Below are positions 8,302 through 16,359 of a stretch of DNA of 34,291 nt, one piece after another. This DNA is from Mycobacterium sp. (lineage in GTDB: Bacteria; Actinomycetota; Actinomycetes; Mycobacteriales; Mycobacteriaceae): the NCBI GenBank assembly GCA_025965895.1, contig JAOPWC010000125.1, positions 1 to 34,291 on the forward strand. Direction: 5' to 3'. Every line of letters starts with the position of its first letter. Position 1 is the first letter of the stretch. A model generated the notes under the pieces. That model was given only the letters and a program-made list of their open reading frames with translations, was not told the origin of the DNA and searched no databases. Both the position numbers and the translations under genes were made by a program.

Positions 8302-9056
8302 CCAGCGGGGCCAATCGGGTTTCCACCCAACGTGAACCGGCACTGGTCGGACAGACCGTCGTGGTGATCGGCGGCAGCGCAGGCATCGGGCTCGAGACAG
8401 CTCGACTCGCCCAGGCGGAGGGTGCCGGTGTCATCCTCACCGGCCGCAATCCCGACCGGCTCGAGCAAGCGGCGCTGGAACTCGGCGCGCAACGCACCGC
8501 GGCGTTCGACGCCAACGACGCGGCTTCCCTGGAAAGGTTCTTTCAGGACCTGCCAACACCGATCGATCACGTGATGGTGACGGCCGGCGGCCCGCGTTAC
8601 GGCCCCCTGCTCGAGATGGACTCGGCCCAGGTGCGCGAAGCGCTCAGCGACCACGTCGTGCTGGGGCTCCAGGTCGCGCGCAACGCTGCGGGCAAGATGA
8701 GGCCTGGGGGTACGCTGCTGCTCGTGGGCGGCACCGGCGGCCGGCGGGTCGGGCACGGCCTCGGGATTGTCTCCGCCGCCACCGCCGCGCTGCCTCCGTT
8801 CACGGCGGCCCTTGCACTTGAGCTCGCGCCGGTTCGCGTGAACCTCATCGCCGCCGGCTTCGTGGATACCCCGTTGTCGGCATCGCTGCTCGGCGATCGA
8901 CTCGAGGAGCGCCGCAGTGAACTGCGGGCGACGCTCCCGATCGGCCGCGTCGTCGGCCCCGCCGACGTCGCCGCGCTCGCCGTCCACATCATGACCAACA
9001 CGGCGCTCACCGGCGCGACCTACGACATCGACGGCGGCCAGCAGTTCGTCTCATGA
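8298..9056 (+). CDS. Atypical short-chain dehydrogenase/reductase-like protein with a lost active site
   Basis: 252 aa. The Rossmann N-terminus is good (VVVIGGSAGIGLETARLA, cofactor glycines at 25-31), as are the C-terminal strands (VRVNLIAAGFVDTPL and ATYDIDGGQQF). The catalytic region is altered: the YxxxK position reads V158-S-A-A-T162, and the serine strand reads LLLVGGTGGRR with no Ser. Classical SDRs need Ser, Tyr and Lys, so this protein either binds NAD(P)(H) without classical catalysis or uses other residues. The frame is intact and codon use looks normal, so this is not simple decay. It is preceded by the coupled leader ORF. Its function is unknown. Confidence 0.8.
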   Translation: MTSGANRVSTQREPALVGQTVVVIGGSAGIGLETARLAQAEGAGVILTGRNPDRLEQAALELGAQRTAAFDANDAASLERFFQDLPTPIDHVMVTAGGPRYGPLLEMDSAQVREALSDHVVLGLQVARNAAGKMRPGGTLLLVGGTGGRRVGHGLGIVSAATAALPPFTAALALELAPVRVNLIAAGFVDTPLSASLLGDRLEERRSELRATLPIGRVVGPADVAALAVHIMTNTALTGATYDIDGGQQFVS

Positions 9057-9173
9057 ACGCGCAGCGTTCAAATGCATTACTCACCAACGGTTTTCATGGG
9101 CCAACGGTTACCAGCGCAAGCGAATCTATGCCACACTGGGCGCCCTTCCGAGGGGATGCTGCGGTAGTGACGG

Positions 9174-9329
9174 TCAAAAGTAGTGGCGGCGGCCGCCGAC
9201 AGCGTGTCCTACTGATCCCAGGATCGCCAGAATCACACCGATGACGAGCAGGATGATTCCGATGGTCCACAAAATCGAGATCTTGAGCAGGAATCCGGCG
9301 ATGAGCAAGATGATTCCTAGGATGATCAT
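9174..9329 (-). CDS. DUF6131-type micro membrane protein
   Basis: 51 aa from ATG 9329 (MIILGIILLIAG...), chosen because family members start exactly here. Two hydrophobic spans (residues 1-15 and 19-41) are separated by LKISILW. The protein ends with the conserved VGGRRHYF tail. Such tiny proteins are widespread in mycobacteria and relatives; their role is unknown. The gene is divergent from the response regulator at 9458, and the 128-nt spacer contains a duplicated palindrome, so the two may be co-regulated. Confidence 0.82.
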   Translation of the reverse strand: MIILGIILLIAGFLLKISILWTIGIILLVIGVILAILGSVGHAVGGRRHYF

Positions 9330-9407
9330 GGCTGCGAGCCTTTCTGATTTCGCGCCCACTGTGCGCTTGGAATATGGACCGGTCGAGCAGTTCTCGACGC
9401 AACTCAA

Positions 9408-9445
9408 ACACCCCTAGGGAGGATGGCACCACACCCCTAGGGGGG
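9408..9445. promoter_or_regulatory. Twin CCCCTAGGG palindromes in the divergent promoter region
   Basis: ACACCCCTAGGG occurs at 9408-9419 and again at 9431-9442, 23 nt apart (about two helical turns). Each copy is built on a CCCCTAGGGG-like palindrome; the second extends to CCCCTAGGGGGG. They lie between the divergent DUF6131 gene and the LuxR-type regulator, 13 nt before the regulator's GTG at the nearest. This looks like a two-site operator. G-tract palindromes of this kind resemble operators of the CsoR/RcnR repressor family, but no such repressor is encoded here. Self-binding by the response regulator is equally possible. Confidence 0.5.
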
Positions 9446-9457
9446 TAATCTCACGGC

Positions 9458-10126
9458 GTGGCCTCACGCGCGAACGTTCCGATCACTGTGGCGCTTGTGG
9501 ACGACTACGACGTGGTGGTGATGGGCGTGGCCAATATGTTCAACCAGTACCGCGACCGCGTGGTCGTCGCCGAACTCGACTCGAATAAGCCCGTCGAGGA
9601 CGCCGTCGACATCGTTCTGTACGACTCTTTCGCCCAACCGGAATCCGATCACGAAGAGATTGCCGTTCTGGTTGCGAATCCGCGCGCACGGCGAGTCGTC
9701 ATATACACCTGGAACTTTCACCCGGACCTTGTCCGCAGTGCCCAACAGCAGGGAGCGCACGGCTATATATCGAAGACGTTGCCGGCCCGAGAGTTGGTGG
9801 CCGCACTGGAGGCAGTGCATGCCGGAGAGACGGTTATCAGCAATGTACCGCCGCGGGCGCGCAGCGCCGTTGGGCTCGATTGGCCCGGGCGCGGCGAAGG
9901 GCTCAGCGATCGGGAGTCGGAGATCCTGGCCCTCATTACACAGGGCAAAAGCAATGCCGAGGTCGCGGCGCTGACTTATCTCAGCCCGAACACCGTGAAG
10001 TCTTACATCCGTGCGATCTACCGCAAAATCGAGGCCGGCAGTCGGACCCAGGCTGTGCTGTGGGGTGTCAAGCACGGCTTCACACCCGACCATCACCGCA
10101 TCGAACACTGGCGAGGCGGTCCCTGA
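9458..10126 (+). CDS. NarL/LuxR-type response regulator
   Basis: 222 aa from GTG 9458. It has an N-terminal receiver domain with the acidic pair D15-D16, the probable phospho-acceptor D56 (DIVLYDSF), T84 in VIYTW and K106 in GYISKTLP, so the phosphorylation site appears functional. The C-terminal LuxR helix-turn-helix spans about residues 149-192 (LSDRESEILALITQGKSNAE, then VAALTYLSPNTVKSYIRAIY). No histidine kinase is encoded nearby, so it would be an orphan regulator acting with a kinase elsewhere. The duplicated palindrome immediately upstream may be its own or another regulator's binding site. Confidence 0.9.
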   Translation: MASRANVPITVALVDDYDVVVMGVANMFNQYRDRVVVAELDSNKPVEDAVDIVLYDSFAQPESDHEEIAVLVANPRARRVVIYTWNFHPDLVRSAQQQGAHGYISKTLPARELVAALEAVHAGETVISNVPPRARSAVGLDWPGRGEGLSDRESEILALITQGKSNAEVAALTYLSPNTVKSYIRAIYRKIEAGSRTQAVLWGVKHGFTPDHHRIEHWRGGP

Positions 10127-10681
10127 GCGTCAGCCAACGTCAGAGCCGACTCGCACCAGCAGATATGCGGCTAATCCCGGTTGCGTTGCACGACAGCCGA
10201 TTACACCGTGCACCCGCGGCGCAGTACCGGTTTCGACTCACCACGCCAGCACAGTGAGGTCTGTATCGTCGAGATCGACTCCGCTACGGTCGACTTGGCT
10301 CCCCGAAGCCTCCGGTCTTGGCGCCCCGGTGGGATCGCTCTGAGTGCCGCCATCGCGAACGACGTTAAGTCGGCCGCCCCGCGTAGCGGGCTTGTCCTTA
10401 CGCCACATGCTGTTCTCCCAACGTCCTGGAACTTAAGCCCGGACCGCATAGGAGCGGCCCTCGATCCACGGATCGACAACTGGCCCGAACTCGCACCGCG
10501 GGGCTTTGGTCGCTCAGCCTAGGTGTGCGAGCACGCTGCACAGCGAGTAGTCCACTACCTGAATCTGCGGATTTGCCTGCGCCGTATTGAACCGGAAGCT
10601 GCCCGGGCAAAGCCACGATGGGCTCGACGCGATCGTCGCACGATGTCGCGGGAGCTAACGCTCTCTACGCCGCGCTGGTCA
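10127..10681. other. 555-nt region with no assignable gene
   Basis: One plus-strand frame (10181-10522) is open for 113 codons and contains EIDSATVDLAPRSLRSWRPG, but it matches no family I know, lacks a ribosome site and has mixed third-position composition. I regard the stretch as non-coding or decayed. No repeats or stable RNA are evident. Confidence 0.35.
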
Positions 10682-10925
10682 TCACGCAGCCCAGGCGCCC
10701 CCGCAAGCGAATCGCGCGACGCCGAGCGAGACCACGTCGGTGGCGCGTACCACCGCCCAGGCTGACGCGGCCGCGACCAGCGCACCCAGCGCCATGACGG
10801 CGATGCCGCCGAGACGCTGCCTGAGGAATGCCGCTTGGCAGCATCAGCAGGGTGAACCCAATCCAGAACAACGAAAGCAGCTGGGGAAGATCGGTCGGCC
10901 GCGCGAATTGAGGAAGAGCGAACAC
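10682..10925 (-). pseudogene. MFS transporter fragment, frameshifted
   Basis: Read leftwards from 10925, the frame gives FALPQFARPTDLPQLLSLFW and then IGFTLLMLPSG, a loop and helix like TM2 of a major-facilitator transporter. After about 10845 the sensible frame changes to RLGGIAVMALGALVAAASAW and DVVSLGVARFACGGAWAA before a stop at 10682, matching TM3-TM4 of the same fold. The remaining eight or so helices are missing. A one-step indel plus truncation at both ends makes this a relic. No transporter function is expected. Confidence 0.6.
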
Positions 10926-10976
10926 CGCGTGGCCTTCGCGGCAACTACAGGCAGCACGGATCGCTTTTGCAGCGTG

Positions 10977-11312
10977 CTATTGCCCGGCGGCGTCGGCGCG
11001 GGGAGGTGCGGGGATGGGTTTTGCTCTTGATTGAGTGAAGCGGTACCACTCGTCGTACTGGTGGTCGTACTCCTGGCCTCGGGTGCGTTCTTTGAGCGCG
11101 AGCGAGCCTGCTACACCGAGCGGAGGTTTGGTTGTTCGAGGAGCTCGGCGGTTGGGTCGATAGTTGTTCCCCGCGCAGCGTCGACCGGGCCGCGTCATCG
11201 GCACGAACGTGACCGCAGAGCCAAGGGTTGTAAAGCGGGATGTTGCCGTCGCACACCGGTGAGCCGGTGTGGCGCAACTGCTGGCAAGATGTGTGAGGCG
11301 GTCGGTGGCCAA
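10977..11312 (-). other. Unassigned minus-strand frame with a protein-like tail
   Basis: A 111-codon frame runs from 11312 to 10977. Its C-terminal part (LKERTRGQEYDHQYDEWYRF) looks like genuine protein with mixed charges and aromatic residues, while the N-terminal part is Arg/Thr/Pro-rich. It may be the tail of an otherwise decayed gene. No domain is recognised and no ribosome site is seen at the nominal start. Confidence 0.3.
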
Positions 11313-11359
11313 CGTTTTTGTTCATTCGACTGCGATTGCGCGGTAGGTGAGGTGATGTC

Positions 11360-12079
11360 GTGATGTGCCGACCCGCGGTGGCAGCGCTGGTTGTGAGCCT
11401 TTTGCTGTTGGGATGCAGTCGTACGTCCGGGGGACGCGCCGACGCTGGTCACGAAGCTACGGCAAAGCCGACGGTGGCCAACCCGGCGCTCGACGGCCTG
11501 CTGCGAAGTGCCGGGGACCTCAACTCCATCATGGGCACCACCGCGATCACACCGGGTGCCGACTTTACCGCACCACGCGACCACAGCTACCTTCGCCCAG
11601 AAGCCAACTGTCTGGGCGCCTGGGTAGTTGGTGAGCGCGCGGTATACGGCGAAAGTGGCCTGACCGCGATTCGCGGGCAGGTGGTGCGCCAGCCCACCAC
11701 CTCCGATGCCGATTGGGACGCCCTTGTCGTTACGGCCGCGGATTGGGACTCCGCTGTCGTTGAGGCGGTGGCGTCATATCCGTCCGCAGGCGAAGCACAG
11801 AAGTTCTTCACCGCGACATCAGACCGGTGGTCCAAGTGCGCCAATCACCGAGTGAACATCACAATAAATAATGAGCGCACGACGTGGAAGTCCGGTGAAT
11901 TGACGAAAAACGAGGGCGAACTGACGATGCCCATTACACGGTGGGCAAGGGAAAAGTCGTGCCAGCGCGCACTTTCCATTCGTAACGACATCGTTGTCGA
12001 CGTGGCGGCATGTGCCACTTCAGTCACCACGCAAGCGGAAGGCGTTGTCAGCGCGATACAGTCAAAGATCCCCAGCTGA
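11360..12079 (+). CDS. Sensor-domain lipoprotein (PknH_C-like extracellular domain)
   Basis: 239 aa from GTG 11360 (an ATG follows directly at 11363). The signal peptide ends in the lipobox LLLGC, so the protein should be lipid-anchored outside the membrane. The mature part has the features of the mycobacterial PknH C-terminal sensor fold: an N-terminal helix (LDGLLRSAGDLNSIMGT), a central EANCLGAWVVGER segment and four well-spaced cysteines (EANC, WSKC, KSC, VAAC) that would form two disulfides. In kinases this domain is the extracellular part of PknH; stand-alone lipoproteins with it are common in mycobacteria and their ligands are unknown. A GGTGAGGTGA stretch just upstream can serve as a ribosome site. 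Confidence 0.82.
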   Translation: MMCRPAVAALVVSLLLLGCSRTSGGRADAGHEATAKPTVANPALDGLLRSAGDLNSIMGTTAITPGADFTAPRDHSYLRPEANCLGAWVVGERAVYGESGLTAIRGQVVRQPTTSDADWDALVVTAADWDSAVVEAVASYPSAGEAQKFFTATSDRWSKCANHRVNITINNERTTWKSGELTKNEGELTMPITRWAREKSCQRALSIRNDIVVDVAACATSVTTQAEGVVSAIQSKIPS

Positions 12080-12164
12080 CCGCCCATGCGGCCAACAGAT
12101 CCTCCTTATTCACGACACTGGTGACTGACCCGTAGCTGGAACTTCCCGGAGAGAGGTGCGTGCG

Positions 12165-12686
12165 ATGGCCGCTTACGATCTTGCTGCGTTGTGGGATGCG
12201 CACTGTGGCTGCGAGTTTGAAACGCGCGACGTCGATGCCACCATGTCCACCATGGTTGCAGAGCCGTATGTCAACCACGTCCCGACCATGACCGGTGGGG
12301 TCGGCTTCGAAAGGTTGCGACATTTCTACGCGCACCATTTCATTGGGGTGAACCCCCCCGACTTTGAACTCGTCCCCGTCAGCCGCACCGTCGGGGAGAC
12401 TTCCCTTGTCGACGAATTCATCGCCCGCTTCACCCACACCACTCGGATGGACTGGATGCTCCCCGGCATCGAACCCACGGGCCGCGCAGTGCAGATTCCT
12501 GCCGTGGCTATTGTGCAATTTCGGGCAGACAAACTCGTGCATGAGCACATCTACTGGGACCAAGCCAGCGTGCTCGTTCAACTCGGTCTGCTCGACCCGG
12601 ACGGCCTTCCCATCGCCGGGGTCGAGACCGCGCGCAAGGTGCTCGACGTTTCCCTGCCCAGCAACACACTGATGAATGGGCTATAG
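12165..12686 (+). CDS. SnoaL/NTF2-like protein (ester-cyclase-like)
   Basis: 173 aa from ATG 12165; GGAGAGAGG lies 7-15 nt upstream. An in-frame GTG at 12156 is possible but would sit on the ribosome site. The cone-like NTF2 fold is indicated by a helical start (DLAALWDAHCGCEFETRDVD), then MVAEPYVNHVPTMTGG, and strands rich in aromatic and acidic residues ending in VAIVQFRADKLVHEHIYWDQ. This matches mycobacterial SnoaL-like proteins of about 170 aa. Possible roles include small-molecule cyclisation, isomerisation or binding; the substrate is unknown. It lies 85 nt after the lipoprotein gene on the same strand but with its own good ribosome site. Confidence 0.8.
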   Translation: MAAYDLAALWDAHCGCEFETRDVDATMSTMVAEPYVNHVPTMTGGVGFERLRHFYAHHFIGVNPPDFELVPVSRTVGETSLVDEFIARFTHTTRMDWMLPGIEPTGRAVQIPAVAIVQFRADKLVHEHIYWDQASVLVQLGLLDPDGLPIAGVETARKVLDVSLPSNTLMNGL

Positions 12687-13270
12687 CAGAACGGCCCACG
12701 CCGACCCATGACGCGAACGCCGGTTACTGAGATTCCGCGCGACAGGCCCACGTCAGTAGAGCAGTGGCCTACCAACCCCCGTCTTCGATTTCGCCTGTTC
12801 GTCGGGGCTGGTGTCGTGAGTCATCCATTTCGTCGGCAGTGATTATGGATGCCGGCGAGACCGCCGATTGATCAGGATCGGGTGGTCGACGGCGCTCAGT
12901 CGAAGCACCGCCTGTGCACCCGAGCGCTCAAGGCCCTGAGCTGCCACGACGCGTTTCGACATCATTTTCCCGGCTCATCGCATGGCCGATGAAACCCCCG
13001 AGTCGCCGCCCACACCCCCAACCTGATCGCGAATTAATGACTCCGGACACCAGGGACCGAGGCGCAAGTGATCGACCCGGTATCGCCTCGTGGCTGCACA
13101 AGTCGGTCGGCCACCTCGAGCTCCCTCGCCGGCGCGGGAAATGAAACGGTCGCGGTGGGACTGACCGGAGAACTGCGCAGCACGGCGCCCTGAGTTGACA
13201 TGTCTCAGTTTCGCATCAGGCCCTTCTCAGCTGGGCGGCGGACACTCAGAAGGGTCGGAAGGAGCGTGCG
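12687..13270. other. 580-nt intergenic region
   Basis: I recognise no gene here. A 40-codon minus-strand frame (MMSKRVVAAQGLERSGAQAV at its start, near 12965) and a 35-codon plus-strand frame from 13037 are open, but neither has a ribosome site or family match. A GGAAGGAG ribosome site for the YggT gene lies at the right end. Confidence 0.4.
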
Positions 13271-13555
13271 GTGGTCGCAGGCTTGCTTGGAGTTGTTCTC
13301 CTGCTATTCGAACTCGTGCTGATTGCCCGGATGGTCGTGGATTGGGTCGGCGTGCTGTCCCCGGCCGGCGGCCACGGTGGCCTCTACCGGGCACACCGGA
13401 TCACTCACGGCATCACCGAGCCTGTGATCCGACCGGTCCGGCGGGTGTTGAAGCCCGTGCGGTTGGGGTCGGTCTCCATTGACCTGGCATTCACCGCGGT
13501 GTTCGTGGCAGTGATCGTCCTGCGGACCGTCCTGGTGCCGTTGATTCCGTTCTGA
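13271..13555 (+). CDS. YggT family membrane protein
   Basis: 94 aa from GTG 13271, preceded by GGAAGGAG. It has two hydrophobic spans (residues 3-28 and 70-93) joined by a loop with the family-type motif IARMVVDWVGVLSPAGG and then EPVIRPVRRVLKPV. In the family this short amphipathic stretch between helices carries the conserved Pro-Arg pattern. YggT proteins are small inner-membrane proteins linked to cell division or turgor in some organisms. In actinobacteria the gene usually sits near sepF/wag31, which are absent here, so this copy is out of its usual context. Confidence 0.8.
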   Translation: MVAGLLGVVLLLFELVLIARMVVDWVGVLSPAGGHGGLYRAHRITHGITEPVIRPVRRVLKPVRLGSVSIDLAFTAVFVAVIVLRTVLVPLIPF

Positions 13556-13720
13556 GGTCGCAGCCTTCAGAGGCTAAGCGCGTCCTCACCGGTCGTAGCG
13601 GAGAAGCTCGAGCTCCGACCAGGAGATCAGGGCCCAGCCCGTCATATGGCCGCAGTTGTGAACCCCGATTTATACCGGATACCCGGGTGCAAGTTCTCAC
13701 ATCACATGCCACGTGTCGAC

Positions 13721-14074
13721 TCAGTACACGACTCGGAAGCCGCCGATCAGACGGATCATGTTCCCGTCGGGATCCTGGATCGTCGACAACTGGACGCCCT
13801 TGTTCACGTCCTCTATCGCGCCTGGATTCAGACCGCGGCCGGCTGCCTCGGTGACGTGCTTCTCGAGATCATCGACCGCGAGGTTGAGTAGGCCGGAACC
13901 CGCCCGTTCGCTGTCGACCCAAACCTGGACCCAGCCTCCGGTGACGACCTGCCATTCGACCAGCACCGGCATCGGATTGTTGTCGGCCGGACGGCCGAGC
14001 AGCTTCTCGTACCAGGTCGTGGCGATCTCGATGTCGGTGACGGGGACAACGGCCAATATGTGCTCAATGGACAT
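13721..14074 (-). CDS. VOC (glyoxalase/bleomycin-resistance) family protein
   Basis: 117 aa from ATG 14074, preceded by AAAGGG; the upstream frame to 14116 lacks a better ribosome site. The opening (MSIEHILAVVPVTDIEIATT, then WYEKLLGRPAD) is the first beta-alpha-beta unit of a vicinal-oxygen-chelate module. The end (IQDPDGNMIRLIGGF) is the closing strand with its usual DPDGN and acidic or His position. One module per chain implies a dimer. The family includes glyoxalases, dioxygenases and antibiotic-binding proteins; no specificity is visible. The neighbouring truncated MarR gene on the same strand may once have regulated it. Confidence 0.83.
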   Translation of the reverse strand: MSIEHILAVVPVTDIEIATTWYEKLLGRPADNNPMPVLVEWQVVTGGWVQVWVDSERAGSGLLNLAVDDLEKHVTEAAGRGLNPGAIEDVNKGVQLSTIQDPDGNMIRLIGGFRVVY

Positions 14075-14261
14075 GAGGGCACCCTTTCTCGGTAAGTCGT
14101 CAATACCGACCGTCATGCACCCGGAAATTCATCGCGTCGCCCGAGCGGATCTTCGAGCGTCGCCGTGCCGTTCGCGGCACCTCATCGCCGAATGTCAGGC
14201 CCCCGTTGTCGACTGGTCAATCGCCCCGGGAGCAGATGACGACCGCGACCGGGCAGACGAA

Positions 14262-14597
14262 TCAGCGGGTGGGCGAATCGGCGGGCGGCTGAAGCAGTTG
14301 GTAGGCCCTGGCTTGAATCTTCATCAGCGCGCCGATGAGGCATGTGCGCTCATCGGCGGTGAGGTCGGAGGTGACGACGTCCTCCAGTGCCGCCCGGTCT
14401 GCCTCGACCGGGTCGCGCAAGGACCGGCCCTTGTCGGTGAGCCACAGCCGGACAAGTCGGTAGTCGCGACTGTCGCGCACGCGGGTGAGCAGTCCCGTCG
14501 TGCCCATTCTCGTGGTCATCTTCACGATCGTCGAGGTGGTGACGTTCAGCGCGGTGGCCACCTCCCCCGGCGTGATGATACTTGTCACAGGAGCCAC
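14262..14597 (-). pseudogene. MarR family regulator, N-terminally truncated
   Basis: The frame begins abruptly at the helix-turn-helix: ITPGEVATALNVTTSTIVKM, then a wing TRVRDSRDYRLVRLWLTDKG and a C-terminal dimer helix. MarR proteins are normally about 140-150 aa. Here the first ~45-50 residues, which form half of the dimer interface, are absent, leaving at most 111 aa. The break lies near 14572, exactly where the opposite strand begins the NmrA remnant, so a rearrangement probably removed the true start. DNA binding as a dimer would be impaired. Confidence 0.65.
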
Positions 14598-14890
14598 CGG
14601 GTCACCCGCGCGGAGACCTTCACCATCGCCGAACAGGTCGCGATCACGCTGCCACGATCGGCCACCCGATCGAGGTCCAGCTCGCCGTCACGTCCGAGGA
14701 GGCCGTGCGCTCCCGGTATCCCAACGGAGCGCCGGCGGCGCTCGCCGCGGCGCTCATCGAAGGGCTGGAACTGATGCGGCGCGACACGACCGGGTTTCGC
14801 ACCGACACTGTGGAATCGCTGCTAGGACGTCCACGCACCTTCGCGGACTGGTGCCTGCGCAACAAGGACGCGTTTCGCCCGGCCGGGTGA
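14575..14890 (+). pseudogene. NmrA-like NAD(P)-binding protein, internal deletion and frameshift
   Basis: The frame from ATG 14575 reads MILVTGATG, the exact N-terminal dinucleotide-binding start of NmrA/azoreductase-like proteins. It then jumps directly to the C-terminal part: AETFTIAEQVA, a one-base shift near 14650, then IGHPIEVQLAVTSEEAV, RSRYPNGAPAALAAALIEGL and RPRTFADWCLRNKDAF before the stop at 14890. Roughly 170 internal residues are missing. Its start overlaps the truncated MarR gene on the other strand. This is a non-functional remnant of a former intact MarR/NmrA neighbourhood. Confidence 0.7.
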
Positions 14891-14968
14891 TGCGACGACC
14901 AGGGCGTGTCGCCCATTTTCAGCTGACTTTTTCGAGGGCGATACGTCCGCGGGCGACCTTGGTGACGA

Positions 14969-15132
14969 TCGGCCGCATCCCCCCAGCCGCTGGATGCGAC
15001 GGCCTACACGATGCTGGGTGCCATGCGTGAGGCGACGCTCTATATATAACGCGGGCGCAGGATCACGACGACGCACGCCGGGAGGCCGGCGCGGTCATGG
15101 ACCGGCTCATCGATGCGCTGGGCGCCCACTGA
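14969..15132 (+). pseudogene. C-terminal remnant of a TetR-family regulator, frameshifted
   Basis: One frame gives PLDATAYTMLGAMREATLYI up to a TAA near 15048. The next frame continues RAQDHDDARREAGAVMDRLI and ends DALGAH at a TGA (15130-15132). This pair matches the last two helices of many TetR ligand domains. The DNA-binding domain and most of the ligand domain are missing, and a one-base indel separates the halves. It is the third decayed regulator or enzyme within 900 nt. Confidence 0.55.
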
Positions 15133-15248
15133 CTTCATTCAGCGCACCCGAGATTCGAAAGAGTGGCCGCCGGCCCCCTCTCCGCGGAAACGCAATGACA
15201 TTTTCCGAATCGGTGCGGAGGGGAATGGCTGGCGATGACGGTGAGGGC

Positions 15249-16058
15249 CTAACCGGTGAGCTCCTTGGCGGCGGCCTGGATTCGTTTCACCGTGCTGTGG
15301 TGGACATCCCACCGCCGGCCGATCGTCGTCGGCGGGGTTTTCGCGGCGCTCTCGGCCAACACCTTGGCGACCTTGTCGCGCTCGATGGAAGTCACCCCAT
15401 GGCTGATGAGCAGATCGGCGAAGCTAAGCCAGTCACCGGCAGCGGCGCGGTGAGGCGGGGGAGGGGTGGCACTGGGTAGTCTTTCGGCAGCGTCTGCCAC
15501 GGCAGCGAACACCGCGCGCCTCGGCTGCGGTCCCATGCGGGCGCCGCCGACCGCGGGCGGCTTCGCAGAGTCCGACGTCGCAACACCGGTCCGACCGGAT
15601 CGTCGGTGCCGCACCGTCAGTGACAGTAACGCGATCGTGGACTGGGCGATCGACATGTCGATGACCAGCGGCCACAACCAGGCACGGCCGGGGGCGATGC
15701 CGGCGGTAATCGCCAACGCGCGCAGCGCGTCAAACGACAGCACGAACGCGCCGAACGCCAGCGCCAACGTCATGGCCAGCGCGCACCAGTAACTGAACCC
15801 CGCGCTTGCCCGGGTCCGCACTAGCACCGCTACCGAGTGCGTCGCTCCCAGAAGCACCGCCGGCGGTACCAGAGCCACCGCAGCGGCAACGAAGGCCGCA
15901 CGCGCCGGCACATTGATCACCGCGTGTGTCACGTTGCCCGCAACCGAAGCGCAGGTGGCTGAAATCAGAACCGCCCAAAAGAACTTGGCCGCCCCGCGCT
16001 CGCCGGTGACACGCAAGTCGGTGCCGAGACCGGTAGCGCGCCGCGATGCCACGGCCAT
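15249..16058 (-). CDS. DUF2637 membrane protein with C-terminal helix-turn-helix
   Basis: 269 aa from ATG 16058, preceded by GAGGAGG; the frame remains open upstream but lacks such a site. Four membrane spans, roughly residues 25-48, 52-75, 88-112 and 124-147, form the DUF2637 region (FFWAVLISATCASVAGNVTH, AFVAAAVALVPPAVLLGATH). After a Pro/Arg-rich linker, residues ~225-265 form a predicted HTH (TTIGRRWDVHHSTVKRIQAA). DUF2637 proteins occur mostly in actinobacterial plasmids, integrative elements and prophages, often beside transfer or replication genes; their function is unknown. None of those partners is present here. This is the only intact gene in the window that points to a mobile origin. 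Confidence 0.8.
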   Translation of the reverse strand: MAVASRRATGLGTDLRVTGERGAAKFFWAVLISATCASVAGNVTHAVINVPARAAFVAAAVALVPPAVLLGATHSVAVLVRTRASAGFSYWCALAMTLALAFGAFVLSFDALRALAITAGIAPGRAWLWPLVIDMSIAQSTIALLSLTVRHRRSGRTGVATSDSAKPPAVGGARMGPQPRRAVFAAVADAAERLPSATPPPPHRAAAGDWLSFADLLISHGVTSIERDKVAKVLAESAAKTPPTTIGRRWDVHHSTVKRIQAAAKELTG

Positions 16059-16359
16059 GCTCGCCTCCTCGATCAAAACGTTGATTCCCAGCTGCCCGGG
16101 GCCCGTCCGCGGAATCGGAACGCGCGGCGAATCGTCGCGCAATGAGCCTAACCACGCCACGCGTTGCACTTGTGCACAAAATTCGGGCACCGGATGCGTC
16201 GAGCCGGACATCATCGATGTCCAGGCCTGCCCACTCGCCGCGAATTTTTGAGCCCTTGTCAAACGACTGAACTCCCAAGAGCATCCAAGCCGACGGACGG
16301 CAGAATGCCCTCAGGGTTTACCCGCGCTGTATTAGCTGCGACTGCGCACACCCCCGCTG

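Noticed and set aside
13713..14774. 353-codon plus-strand open frame across the VOC and MarR genes
   Set aside because: It is antisense to two recognisable protein folds. Only its last part coincides with a frame of the NmrA remnant.
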